Origin: Longimonas halophila | GTDB lineage: Bacteria; Bacteroidota; Rhodothermia; Rhodothermales; Salinibacteraceae | DNA length: 64,000 nucleotides | Direction of reading: 5' to 3' | NCBI RefSeq assembly: GCF_002554705.1 | Contig: NZ_PDEP01000004.1 | Location: forward strand, 186,001-250,000 | Shown here: piece after piece, positions 27,422-36,642 of the stretch | How positions within the stretch are numbered: position 1 is the stretch's first letter | How the letters are laid out: each line of letters opens with the position of its first letter | The notes under the pieces: generated by a model | Seen by the model: the letters and a program-made list of their open reading frames with translations, nothing else | Databases searched by the model: none | What the model was told of the DNA's origin: nothing | Made by a program: the position numbers and the translations under genes

Positions 27422-28648
27422 ATGGACCACATACATACATCCCGAACGTCTGCTCTATGGAGCAGTTTCTACGCGCTTTTATTTCTTGCCAGTGGCTTGA
27501 TACTGGCTCCCACAGCAGCCTCCGCTCAGTCGTTCGATGTGGGCGGATTCGTGAAAGCCGAATACCTGTACGACTCACGCCAGGTCGTTTCGGCGCGTGA
27601 GGGCGAGTTTCACCTCTACCCGGCCCCCGACTCCGACGCCACCGACGTGAGCAACCTGGGGGCGTTTGCCTTCTTCTCGCGGCTTGGACTCACCATCGGC
27701 GACCTGCCGGACGCACTTGACGGCGAGGTGTCGGGCTACGTTGAGGCTGACTTCTTCGGCGCGTCCAATGCCAATGTAAGCACGTTCCGGCTGCGCCGCG
27801 CCTTTGCCAAAATGACGTGGGACGACCGCGAGGTGCTGTTCGGACAAGAGTGGTCGCCGCTCTTCACACTGGCGGCCTTCCCGCGCACCGTAGCAACGAC
27901 CACGGGCGCACCGTTTCAGCCGTTTGCGCGCCAGCCGCAGATTCGATTTACCTACAAGCCAGGCCGTGTGCACTTCATTGGGGCAACCGCCTGGCAGCGC
28001 GATGCCTTCAGCGATATTGCGTTTCAGGGCGTGTCGGGCATTGAGCAACAGCAGCAGTCAGGCCTTCCGGCGCTGCATGCGCATGCGCAGTACCACGGCG
28101 AAAACGTGATGGTAGGCGCTGGGGCCTACTTCAAAGCGTTGCGACCCATTGTTACCGAAGATCGCTTTACCACGGGCGCCGGACAAGCCTATGCCACCAT
28201 TACCTCTGATGCAGCGACCATCCGCGCCAAAGCCACCTACGGCGCCAGCCTATCCGACCATCTCATGACAGGCGGCTACGTCTACAACGAGTTTGATAAC
28301 GACTTCTATCCGCTCGATCTCCTGTCAACATGGATCGACATTGACGGCACGGGCACGCTGGCGCCGGGGCTGTTTGTGGGCTACCTCACCAACGAAGGCA
28401 GCAGCGACGAGGTGGGCACGCTCAGTGCCGTGTCACCTGCAGCACGCAGTGCCAACATTGACTATGTGTGGCGCGTGTCGCCCCGGCTCTCGCTGAACTA
28501 CGAGGCGCTGCGCTTTGCCTTCGAACTGGAGATGACCTCCGCCCGCTACGCCAGCCGCTTCGATGAAAACTACGCCCCCAACCCTGCAGACGGCGACGAC
28601 CCTGTTACCAATGTGCGGGGCAATTTCTCGGTGTTTCTCTCCTTCTGA
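27422..28648 (+). CDS. Outer membrane porin
   Basis: 408 residues with a signal peptide (FYALLFLASGLILAPTAASA, then Q). The mature protein begins with FDVGGFVKAEYLYDSRQV and shows alternating hydrophobic beta strands (LGLTIGDLPDALDGEVSGYVEADFFG, FRLRRAFAKMTWDDREVLFGQEWSP). It ends in Phe (FSVFLSF), the usual outer-membrane insertion signal. It resembles the DcaP-like/OprO-like single-chain porins. Its position between acs and the symporter genes suggests it admits the organic acid through the outer membrane; that is inference. Confidence 0.8.
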   Translation: MDHIHTSRTSALWSSFYALLFLASGLILAPTAASAQSFDVGGFVKAEYLYDSRQVVSAREGEFHLYPAPDSDATDVSNLGAFAFFSRLGLTIGDLPDALDGEVSGYVEADFFGASNANVSTFRLRRAFAKMTWDDREVLFGQEWSPLFTLAAFPRTVATTTGAPFQPFARQPQIRFTYKPGRVHFIGATAWQRDAFSDIAFQGVSGIEQQQQSGLPALHAHAQYHGENVMVGAGAYFKALRPIVTEDRFTTGAGQAYATITSDAATIRAKATYGASLSDHLMTGGYVYNEFDNDFYPLDLLSTWIDIDGTGTLAPGLFVGYLTNEGSSDEVGTLSAVSPAARSANIDYVWRVSPRLSLNYEALRFAFELEMTSARYASRFDENYAPNPADGDDPVTNVRGNFSVFLSF

Positions 28649-28746
28649 TGGGACCTGTTCCCATCTGCAACGCTGCTACGCTCCCCCATGGGAGCCCGGT
28701 ACCTCCGTACTGCACGTACCCTCCTTCACGCAACCTACAGACCGTC

Positions 28747-29049
28747 ATGGCTGACTCGACTCCTGAGATCGATCGCGAAACCTACTGGCGCACGCTCATG
28801 CGGCGCACGCTCATTCTGCTGGTCGTCTGGTTTATCACCGGCTTTGTATTAAGCATATTCCTGGCGGAAACGCTTAACGCTATTAACTTTGGCGGCATTC
28901 CATTTGGCTTCTGGATGGCCCAACAGGGAAGCATCTTTGTCTTCGTGAGCCTGGTGCTCATCTACGCTATAGCCACCGGCCAGCTGGATAAACAGGCTGG
29001 CGTCGAAGAAGACGGTGACGCGACATCAGCGCCTGGAGCCGCGCACTAA
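28747..29049 (+). CDS. DUF4212 small subunit of a sodium:solute symporter
   Basis: 100 residues from ATG 28747 (an upstream in-frame ATG at 28648 reads through the intergenic region). YWRTLMRRTLILLVVWFITG, a conserved FGGIPFGFWMAQQGS and a second helix FVFVSLVLIYAIA are diagnostic of the DUF4212 family, which is encoded directly before VC_2705-type acetate symporters. It probably forms a complex with the next gene product in the inner membrane. The acidic C-terminus (GVEEDGDAT) is soluble. Confidence 0.88.
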   Translation: MADSTPEIDRETYWRTLMRRTLILLVVWFITGFVLSIFLAETLNAINFGGIPFGFWMAQQGSIFVFVSLVLIYAIATGQLDKQAGVEEDGDATSAPGAAH

Positions 29050-29098
29050 CTGGACCCACTGCCTTTGCTTCCCTTGCTGAATAACTCCCTTTATACCG

Positions 29099-30835
29099 AT
29101 GAGCATTCTTGGTTGGACAACATTTTGGGTCATTGCGACCTTCTCACTATACATTGGCATTGCCATCTGGAGCCGTGTAACCAGCACCAAAGGCTTCTAC
29201 GTGGCCGGACAGGGCGTGCCCACCGTGGCCAACGGCATGGCGGTTGGAGCCGACTGGATGAGCGCTGCCAGCTTCATCTCGATGGCGGGGTTGGTCTCGT
29301 TTATGGGATTCGACGGCTCGGTCTACCTCATGGGGTGGACGGGCGGCTACGTGCTGCTGGCGATCCTACTGGCGCCGTTCCTGCGTAAGTTTGGCGAATA
29401 CACGGTGCCCGACTTCGTAGGCAAACGCTACTACTCGAACTACGCCCGCGTCATTGCAGCCATCGCAGCCATCTTCGTTTCGTTCACCTACGTAGCAGGG
29501 CAGATGCGCGGCGTCGGCGTCGTCTTTAGCCGGTTCCTGGGCGAGTTGGTCGAGCCGCTGGCTGCCGGACTCGGCGTAGAGGTGATCACCATTGGCGTAA
29601 TCATTGGAATGGCCATTGTGGCCACATACGCCGTGCTGGGCGGCATGAAAGGCATCACCTACACGCAGGTGGCACAGTATTGCGTGCTCATTGTGGCGTA
29701 CACCATTCCTGCCGTTGCCATCGGCTATTCGATGACCGGCAGCCCCATTCCGCAAGTTGCCATGGGCGAGGTGCTGCCCGCCCTCGATGGCCTACAGCAA
29801 GAGCTGGGACTCGACATGTACAGCGGCCCTTTCGCCAACTTATCGATGCTTAATGTCTTCGCCATCACCTTCGTGCTGATGGTGGGCACAGCGGGCCTGC
29901 CCCACGTGATTGTGCGCTTCTACACGGTGAAAACCGTAAAAAGTGCTCGCTGGTCGGCACTGTGGGCGATTGTGTTCATCGCGATTCTGTACACGGTGGC
30001 TCCGGCGGTTGCCATGTTCTCGCGCTACGAGATTTTGCAGTCGTTCTCGGACCTTGGCGCCATGGGCATGCTCGAAAGTCCGCGTACCAGTTGGGTGCAA
30101 ACCTGGGCTGCCACCGGACTCATCGAGACGGGGCAGTGGAGCGAGGGCATGTCGGCCAATGCGCTACTCAGCACCATCGACCGCGACATTATTGTGCTGG
30201 CGACGCCCGAAATCGCCAACCTGTCGCCGTGGGTGGTGGGACTGGTTGCAGCAGGCGGGCTCGCAGCGGCACTCTCCACGGCCTCGGGCCTCATGCTCGT
30301 TATTAGCTCCTCACTCGCACACGATGTCTATGGTGAGATCATTAACCCCGATGCCTCGGAGCAGAAGCGCCTCAAAGTGGGACGCGGTATCATCTTCGTC
30401 GCGATTATTGGAGCGGGCTTGCTCGGCATCTATCCGCTGGGCTTTGTTGCCGAGGTGGTGGCCTTTGCCTTTGGATTGGCCGCGGCCAGCTTCTTCCCCG
30501 TACTTGTGCTTGGCATTTTCTGGAAGCGATGCAACAAAGAAGGCGCCATCGCGGGTATCGTAACGGGGCTCAGCTTCACGTTCATCATGATCATTCTGAT
30601 GCGGGCGCATGTGGCGCTGGCCGAGTTTGGCATCACCGAGCCCGTCTTTGACTCGTTCCTGGGCATCAACGCACAGGGCATTGGGCTGATCGGGATGATT
30701 CTGAACTTCATTGTGACGTACCTCGTCACGATGTCGACGCCCCCGCCTCCGCAAGAGGTGCAGGACCTGGTCGAGCAGATCCGCTATCCGCGTACGCTCA
30801 CCAAAGACGAGCTGAGCGAAGCGGCATCGAGCTAA
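29099..30835 (+). CDS. Sodium:solute symporter, acetate (ActP/VC_2705) type
   Basis: 578 residues and about 13 transmembrane helices. Family motifs include TSTKGFYVAGQGVPTVANGM near the N-terminus, GADWMSAASFISMAGL, the sodium-site region SFTYVAGQMRGVGVVFSRFL, and LAAALSTASGLMLVISSSLAHD. Following a DUF4212 gene by 49 bp is typical of the VC_2705 group, which takes up acetate and other short monocarboxylates with sodium. A strong terminator follows at 30862-30897, so the transport genes end here. Confidence 0.9.
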   Translation: MSILGWTTFWVIATFSLYIGIAIWSRVTSTKGFYVAGQGVPTVANGMAVGADWMSAASFISMAGLVSFMGFDGSVYLMGWTGGYVLLAILLAPFLRKFGEYTVPDFVGKRYYSNYARVIAAIAAIFVSFTYVAGQMRGVGVVFSRFLGELVEPLAAGLGVEVITIGVIIGMAIVATYAVLGGMKGITYTQVAQYCVLIVAYTIPAVAIGYSMTGSPIPQVAMGEVLPALDGLQQELGLDMYSGPFANLSMLNVFAITFVLMVGTAGLPHVIVRFYTVKTVKSARWSALWAIVFIAILYTVAPAVAMFSRYEILQSFSDLGAMGMLESPRTSWVQTWAATGLIETGQWSEGMSANALLSTIDRDIIVLATPEIANLSPWVVGLVAAGGLAAALSTASGLMLVISSSLAHDVYGEIINPDASEQKRLKVGRGIIFVAIIGAGLLGIYPLGFVAEVVAFAFGLAAASFFPVLVLGIFWKRCNKEGAIAGIVTGLSFTFIMIILMRAHVALAEFGITEPVFDSFLGINAQGIGLIGMILNFIVTYLVTMSTPPPPQEVQDLVEQIRYPRTLTKDELSEAASS

Positions 30836-30861
30836 CGCATCGGCCTAACATACGGCACAGG

Positions 30862-30897
30862 CGGCGCAGGAGGAAGGGAGCCTCTTGCGCCGTTTTT
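30862..30897 (+). terminator. Rho-independent terminator after the symporter gene
   Basis: CGGCGCAGGAGG (30862-30873) pairs with CCTCTTGCGCCG (30881-30892), with one G-U pair, and is followed by TTTTT. Confidence 0.85.
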
Positions 30898-30940
30898 CGT
30901 GTAACCAACCTATTCTTTTATCTTACAGCAGTCTGTTTAT

Positions 30941-32176
30941 ATGTCGCGCTCTCGCCTCGGATGCGGTACGCATCTGCTCATTGCCTTTGGGCTGTTCGTG
31001 GTTGCCGTGGGCATCATTGCCTACCAAAACCGCGACACCGTTTCGATGATGTGGGCAAACGTGACGGCCATGAACGAGGGCATGGATCTGACCGAGGAGC
31101 TTCGCTATCCCGAAGATGTACTCGACTACATGGAGGCGCATCCCGAAACCGTTTCGCTGGTGGCCTACACCGTTGGGGCGGAAGCCGAGGGCATTCATCT
31201 GGACGCAGAGACGGCGCGCCCGCTTGTTAATCTGCCCAGCCTTGCTGTGCTGTCGGCGTACGCAAAAGCCGCCGCAGCGGGGCAGGTGGATACCACGGCA
31301 CGGGTGCCGGTGGCGGAGGTGAGTAGCCGCTCGCTACCGGGCGTGAATGCGCAGCCCCACGAGCGTACGCTCAACCGCTGGAGCGAGACCAACCGCATTG
31401 ATGCGGACAGCACCGTGGCCGTGGCCGACATCGCGTGGGCCGTGGCGCGCCTGAACGACGACCCGGCGCTCGACTGGCTCATCGACCGGCTGGGGCGTGC
31501 AGCCATTCGGGCCGAGACGGAAGCGCTGGGCTGGCCCGCTGGATCTGCTCCTATGCCGAAGAGCGGCCTGTATCTGGAGTGGGCAAACGCCGCCTCGGCC
31601 CTGCATAGCGATGCCGACCGCGCGCCGTCTATTGAGCAGAGCGCCATCTACGCGGCGGCCGAGCGCTATGCCTCCGATTCGACGTACGCCCGCGAGATTC
31701 GGCAGACGTTCCAGTCGCGCGGCACCAACCTGACGCTGCGCGACCAGCGGCGCATGGCGCAAGAAACGCTACCCCAGGCAACGGCGACCGAGGTGGCAGC
31801 GGCTATGGTGCAGATGGCTGAAGCCGCCCCCGAATCGTCTTACGCAACGGCCTATGCCCTGCTCGACCGCTCCACAGGCCTCGACTCACTGAACACCCAT
31901 GTGCAGCGCGTAGCCTCAAAAGGTGGGGCCATGCCGGGCGTCATCAGCTTTGCCGGGCTGGCGCACTATGCCGACGACCGCGCACCGCGCGTGGTGGTGC
32001 TTAGCATGGAAGAGATTCCACTGGCGGTGTTCTACCACCTTCTGCAGTCGGGCCTCGACCAGGGACTGGCACTACGCCTGCTGAGCGATGACGCGTTCTT
32101 CGAAGAGACGCGCACCCGTATCCAGGCGTCCAACAACGCGGACCCTACCGATTCTACCGGAGCTATGGCGCAGTAA
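30941..32176 (+). CDS. Beta-lactamase-fold serine-hydrolase-like protein, active site apparently degenerate
   Basis: 411 residues with an N-terminal membrane anchor (LLIAFGLFVVAVGIIAY). The layout follows class A beta-lactamase/PBP-like hydrolases: DVLDYMEAHPETVSLVAYTV, then NLPSLAVLSAYAKAAAAGQVD where the SxxK motif is expected, a middle ALDWLIDRLG segment matching the SDN region, and SKGGAMPGVISFAGL in the KTG place. The SxxK position reads SLAV, so the general-base Lys is missing and catalysis of the usual type is doubtful. Its last 14 bases overlap the end of the convergent penicillin-acylase-like gene. Confidence 0.6.
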   Translation: MSRSRLGCGTHLLIAFGLFVVAVGIIAYQNRDTVSMMWANVTAMNEGMDLTEELRYPEDVLDYMEAHPETVSLVAYTVGAEAEGIHLDAETARPLVNLPSLAVLSAYAKAAAAGQVDTTARVPVAEVSSRSLPGVNAQPHERTLNRWSETNRIDADSTVAVADIAWAVARLNDDPALDWLIDRLGRAAIRAETEALGWPAGSAPMPKSGLYLEWANAASALHSDADRAPSIEQSAIYAAAERYASDSTYAREIRQTFQSRGTNLTLRDQRRMAQETLPQATATEVAAAMVQMAEAAPESSYATAYALLDRSTGLDSLNTHVQRVASKGGAMPGVISFAGLAHYADDRAPRVVVLSMEEIPLAVFYHLLQSGLDQGLALRLLSDDAFFEETRTRIQASNNADPTDSTGAMAQ

Positions 32177-34196
32177 GGCGAACCTGCACAGAAGGCGACG
32201 GCACCGGCTGATAGGCATTGATGCGGGCATCGGGGCTCTCAACGAGGCGGTCGGCCAGCGTACGTGTGAGGTTGGTCGTGCGGTAGTACGGCGGCTGCGT
32301 CCCAGCGCGTGTCCAATACAGATGATAGCCGGCTGCGGGCGGAGCCGCCCCAGGATTGGGGCCCGGCGCCAGCGTGCTGATGTGTCCGCGCCCGGGAATG
32401 GAGGCAATTGGCGCATTGTGAGCCGCCGGTGCGTAGGCCGCCGACAGATGCCCTGTGGCGGTGCCCCAGAGCGGTGCCTGAAACCGATGCGGCTGCACAG
32501 CCTCCCAGCGCCACTGCTGCACGTCAGGGCCATGTTGCTCACGAAGACGGGCCACCGCTCGCTCGAATCCGCGTCGATACCGCACCGATGCAAAATACGC
32601 GGTCGTATCCAGTTGTACCGGTGAGATGCGCGCTGCCTGCATCTCGTGCCACCACGCCTGAAAAATCGACGCGCCAATGCTGGAAGGTGCAAACACCCCA
32701 TCCCAGTTGCGGATGAACGGAGCTACCGCCCGGCTCAGCGAGTCAGTCGGCGGATGCATGGCCAGCGCCGTCTGCAGCGGGGCTACCGTCTGCTGCGCCC
32801 AGGTGCTCGTATCGTCGACCGCCCAGGCATGAACCGAGCGCCCGGCATCGGCATAAGCCGAAAAGCGGTCGGCCCAGGCCCGCCGCCACGGCGAGGCACT
32901 CAGCACCACGCCCACCGAGTCGCCCTCCGCATCCCGAATCGCCTGGGTCGCGCCTGCTGTTGTAAGATCCGTGTCGTGGCGCAGCACCAGCGGGTCGTGG
33001 TGCGGCAACGATGCGGGCCCCGGAAACCGGCGATGTTGGGCGGGGACCTCATTCCAGTGCGGTAGTGTCAGCATCCACGTTGAGCGGGCCTGCGTGCTGT
33101 CTGCGTGCGTGCTGTCTGCGCGGGGAGGATCTACTTGTGTGCTGTCCGATCGGATGCTATCTGGCGGTGCTAACGATTTGTTGGGGGAAAGAGCAGGCGG
33201 TACCTCCGGCCCCACAATGCGTCCGCTTCCCGTAAAAGCCGTATGCAAGAGCAGCTCGTGGCCGTCTCGTTGGCGAAGGCGCTCGGTCGCCCGGTGTATC
33301 GTATCGGGCGCGGCAAGGGGCTGCCAGGATGCCCGCCCGCGAGGCAGCATCACCTGACTGGCGGTGCGCGTGTGGTGCGCAAGCGTCCAGCGCGTGCCGG
33401 GAACGGTCGTCATCCAGGCGGTATCGGCGGCGGTGGTATGCCAAACCGGTGCTACAAGCGCGTCGGGGGTGGAGCCGCGTGGCCAGCGGGCCCCCAGGTA
33501 AGGCGCACCCGACTCTGCGGGCGTGAGCGCCCACGCCATCGCATCCGACCAGCCGTGCAAACCCAGCCAGGCGCGCAGCTCCTCGTCGACTGTGCGCAGG
33601 CTGTCGGCGGACTGGTGGACGGCGGGGGCGGCAGAGTCTGGCAACGCAGGCACATCCGTGGCCATCCAGGTGAGCAAATGCTCTACGGCCAGCGTATGCC
33701 AGGGCGCCCACGGTTTGGGGGGCGTATCGAGCGCCGCAAAAGACGACTGCTGGCGCACATACTCGGTGGCAAAGGCCGCATTGACGCCCGAGGCGTAAGC
33801 TGCCAACCACTCGCGGTCGGCGCGCGGCAATTGGGCGATGTACGTTTGCGCAGCACGGGCCCAGCCCATCTGGCGGGCATGGCGATCAAACGAGACGGCT
33901 GAGTCCGGGAGCCAGCGGGAGAGGCGCCCGCGTGCGGTTTGGCGCCAGAGGACCATCGTCCAGGCGTGCCGCAGTCCGTGGGCCAGCCCCAACGCACGGG
34001 CGGCCTCGACCTCGGCATCCGCCTGAATATGGATAAGCGGCGAGTCAGGATCCCATGCAACGGTCGACGGGGCGCTACGTCCGGCTACTGCAATTTCGGA
34101 GGGCGGAGCGGTGGGCGGTGCGACCTGACTCCACCACAGCAGTCCCAATGCAACTCCAAATACGCCAATAAGTCCCGCAAGAACAAAACGATACAC
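32163..34196 (-). CDS. Penicillin acylase-like protein (Ntn-hydrolase family)
   Basis: 677 residues from a GTG start, with an N-terminal membrane anchor (FVLAGLIGVFGVALGLLWW). The alpha-chain hallmark of penicillin acylases is clear: IHIQADAEVEAARALGLAHG, then RHAWTMVLWRQTARGRLSRW and EWLAAYASGVNAA. The usual SNNW/SNAW start of the beta chain, whose Ser becomes the N-terminal nucleophile, is not seen in the expected place, and a Ser/Asp-rich run around residues 345-375 (DSTHADSTQ) is unusual. It may be an inactive or highly diverged member. The gene is convergent with the one before it. Confidence 0.6.
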   Translation of the reverse strand: MYRFVLAGLIGVFGVALGLLWWSQVAPPTAPPSEIAVAGRSAPSTVAWDPDSPLIHIQADAEVEAARALGLAHGLRHAWTMVLWRQTARGRLSRWLPDSAVSFDRHARQMGWARAAQTYIAQLPRADREWLAAYASGVNAAFATEYVRQQSSFAALDTPPKPWAPWHTLAVEHLLTWMATDVPALPDSAAPAVHQSADSLRTVDEELRAWLGLHGWSDAMAWALTPAESGAPYLGARWPRGSTPDALVAPVWHTTAADTAWMTTVPGTRWTLAHHTRTASQVMLPRGRASWQPLAAPDTIHRATERLRQRDGHELLLHTAFTGSGRIVGPEVPPALSPNKSLAPPDSIRSDSTQVDPPRADSTHADSTQARSTWMLTLPHWNEVPAQHRRFPGPASLPHHDPLVLRHDTDLTTAGATQAIRDAEGDSVGVVLSASPWRRAWADRFSAYADAGRSVHAWAVDDTSTWAQQTVAPLQTALAMHPPTDSLSRAVAPFIRNWDGVFAPSSIGASIFQAWWHEMQAARISPVQLDTTAYFASVRYRRGFERAVARLREQHGPDVQQWRWEAVQPHRFQAPLWGTATGHLSAAYAPAAHNAPIASIPGRGHISTLAPGPNPGAAPPAAGYHLYWTRAGTQPPYYRTTNLTRTLADRLVESPDARINAYQPVPSPSVQVRLTAP

Positions 34197-34218
34197 AGAA
34201 AAAAGTCAGTTGGACTGA

Positions 34219-35931
34219 TTACGCAGCATGGGCCACTGAAGAGCGGGTGGTTAGCCATGCTGTAAAGGCCTCCAGCGGCTTTGCGTTCAGGCAGTGCTCA
34301 GCGGTGAGGCCACCCTTGCGCGCTGCCGCCACGCCCCAGCGCACATTGTCGAGCTCATCGGTCGCATGCGCATCCGGATTGATGGAGATGAGTACGCCCT
34401 GCTCAATCGCATAGCGTACGTGGGTCCAGTCCAGGTCAAGGCGGTACGGATTGGCGTTCAACTCGATCGCTACGTTGTGCTCAGCGCACGCGTCGATGAC
34501 CGCGCGGTGGTTGATCGGATAGCCCTCGCGCACCAGCAGCAGGCGTCCAGTGGGATGCCCAAGCACGGTTGTTGCCGGATGCGACACCGCCCGAATGATG
34601 CGCTCGGTGGCTTCGGCCTCGGTCATGGTGAAGCCGGAATGCACGCTGGCCACCACCAGGTCGAACGCGGCGAGCAAGTCGTCTTCATAGTCGAGCGAGC
34701 CGTCTTTCAGGATGTCGCTTTCGATGCCTTTGAAGATGCGGAAGCTTGCGTCCTGCTCGGCATACTCGGCATTGAGCGCATCGATGGCCTCGAACTGAGC
34801 GCGGACCTCGTCGGGCGTGAGTCCGCTGGCTACGGTGAGCGACTGACTATGGTCGCAGATGCCGATGTACGAAAGTCCGCGCTCGCGGGCGGCCTCGGCC
34901 ATTGAGCGGAGCGAGTGCGCGCCATCGCTGGCCGTGGTGTGGTTGTGGATGGTGCCGCGCAGATCTTCGACCGTGATGAGCGCCTCAGACGCCGAAAGCG
35001 TGTCGAGCGCGTCGGTCCATACGGCTTCGCGCAATTCGGACGGATGCGAAGGCGCGTTGGTGTCTGCAAAAAGCGTGTTCTCGTCGGCCACTTCAGGGAC
35101 GGGGCCGTACGTGTCGTTGAACGCCTCACGGTAGTCCGCGCTGCCCGTGTGATGCCAGACGGCGGTGCCGAAAACGTTGTCCGATACGGTGTAGATCACC
35201 ACCGGGAAGCCGTCGGGCAGTGCGGCGTCGACCGTGTTGGTTACGTAGGGCGGATGCGCATCGCGGGCGGCTTCGACATCGTCGTATCCAGCATCAGCAA
35301 GGGCATCGACAACATCGGGCGTATCCGCTGTCGTCACCAGCGTAAGCTGCTTGAGCGTGGGCACCTGCCGCCGAAACGCGCCCACAAGGGCGACCGGGGC
35401 GTTGGTCGATTCGGCCAGCACGTCGCGGAGCGTGTGGGCTGGAGCGTAGACGTCGGCGTAGCGCCGCTGGGCATCGTAGCGCCGCAGCTTGCGGAGGTTC
35501 TCCAGAATGTTGGACTCGGTTTTTGCTCCGAATCCGCTAATAGTCTGGATCTGGTTCGACGTAGCAGCCGCCTCCAGATCGTCGAGCGAGGTGATGTCGA
35601 GTTCATCCCACAGGGTACGCACGCGCTTCGTGCCCAGCCCGTTGATGCGGAGGACGTCGAGCAGTCCGGGCGGCACCGCGTTGAGCAGGTCGTCGCGCAG
35701 GTCGAACGAGCCGCGTGCGAAGAGATCGCCAATCTGCGCCGCGAGCCCCTCGCCAATGCCGTCGATCTCCTGCAGCGCCTCGTCGTCAACATACGCCTGC
35801 AGCGACTCCTCCAGGTCGCGGATGGTACGGGCGGCTCCGCTGAAGGCCCGCGCCCGAAACGGGTTGCCCCCTGTCAATTCAATGAGTTGGGCGGTTTCGT
35901 TGAGCACCGCGGCCACTTTCTTGTTGGTCAT
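34219..35931 (-). CDS. PolX-like protein: HhH region, degenerate nucleotidyltransferase, PHP phosphoesterase
   Basis: 570 residues from ATG 35931. The N-terminal helix-hairpin-helix region has IDGIGEGLAAQIGDL and RINGLGTKRVRTLWDELDI, as in bacterial family X polymerases. The nucleotidyltransferase core reads VALVGAFRRQVPTLKQLTLV at about 181-200, where the GDIDILV-type pair of metal-binding Asp is expected, so the polymerase site seems lost. The PHP domain is intact: GTIHNHTTASDG (His329, His331), GICDHSQS, HSGFTM, HPTGRLLL and SINPDAHAT supply the metal ligands of a 3'-5' exonuclease/AP-endonuclease. A role in base-excision repair trimming is likely. Confidence 0.82.
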   Translation of the reverse strand: MTNKKVAAVLNETAQLIELTGGNPFRARAFSGAARTIRDLEESLQAYVDDEALQEIDGIGEGLAAQIGDLFARGSFDLRDDLLNAVPPGLLDVLRINGLGTKRVRTLWDELDITSLDDLEAAATSNQIQTISGFGAKTESNILENLRKLRRYDAQRRYADVYAPAHTLRDVLAESTNAPVALVGAFRRQVPTLKQLTLVTTADTPDVVDALADAGYDDVEAARDAHPPYVTNTVDAALPDGFPVVIYTVSDNVFGTAVWHHTGSADYREAFNDTYGPVPEVADENTLFADTNAPSHPSELREAVWTDALDTLSASEALITVEDLRGTIHNHTTASDGAHSLRSMAEAARERGLSYIGICDHSQSLTVASGLTPDEVRAQFEAIDALNAEYAEQDASFRIFKGIESDILKDGSLDYEDDLLAAFDLVVASVHSGFTMTEAEATERIIRAVSHPATTVLGHPTGRLLLVREGYPINHRAVIDACAEHNVAIELNANPYRLDLDWTHVRYAIEQGVLISINPDAHATDELDNVRWGVAAARKGGLTAEHCLNAKPLEAFTAWLTTRSSVAHAA

Positions 35932-36031
35932 ACGCAGAGCGTGCAGAATCAAAAACAGAAACGGAAGGCAAGCACGCTATCGAAGACGAAGGCCAGCACG
36001 GCATTGTTGCGTAATGGGGGATACGCACGAT

Positions 36032-36412
36032 CTATTGCGGCGAAACGGGCATCGCCACAAACGAGACAAACAGCTGCGCTGCCAGTCCCACCACGAGAAA
36101 CGCAGGGTCGCCTGCCAGCAGCAGGTAGACGCCGCCAATGAGGGCCATGCTTTCGGCAAGGGCCCACCCTACGATGGGACTGCCCCCTGTGGCGCGCCGC
36201 TGGGCACGCACAATCCACACGCCCACAGCCAGGGCCGCAAAGAGGACCGTGAGTGCTACAGGAGCATACGGCAGTTCAGCAACGAGATCGGGAGCCAGTC
36301 CCGTACCACCGGCTAAAAACCAGGCCATGGCTCCAAACATCGTAGTACCAGCCAGTAGCGCCAGGCGAATGATAGAAAGCGAAGCGGCAGAGGCAGCAAA
36401 GAATATAGGCAT
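36032..36412 (-). CDS. Small four-helix membrane protein, unknown function
   Basis: 126 residues with four hydrophobic segments (LSIIRLALLAGTTMFGAMAW, VALTVLFAALAVGVWIV, GWALAESMALIGGVYLLLAG and FLVVGLAAQLFVSFVAM) and a single basic cytoplasmic loop RAQRRATG. The AESMALIGGVY motif is common in small conserved membrane proteins of this phylum. No enzymatic residues stand out. It lies 100 bp downstream of the start of polX on the same strand but with no obvious link to it. Confidence 0.65.
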   Translation of the reverse strand: MPIFFAASAASLSIIRLALLAGTTMFGAMAWFLAGGTGLAPDLVAELPYAPVALTVLFAALAVGVWIVRAQRRATGGSPIVGWALAESMALIGGVYLLLAGDPAFLVVGLAAQLFVSFVAMPVSPQ

Positions 36413-36642
36413 AAGGTAACAGAATTATACTGTGGGGAGGGATAGACGAATGCGTCCGCACGGAATTCGGAAGCATTGTGGATACCAGGTGTGCCGAGCA
36501 AGACGGCTCCACAGACCGAATCTCATAAAGACATGCGCATCATGCCGCCCAAATCGGACATGGAGCATGCGACGGATCCCTTGCCTACAGCGCCGGTACG
36601 CGCGGTTGCTTCAATGTTCATCTTTTTGCGCCGATTATCTAC

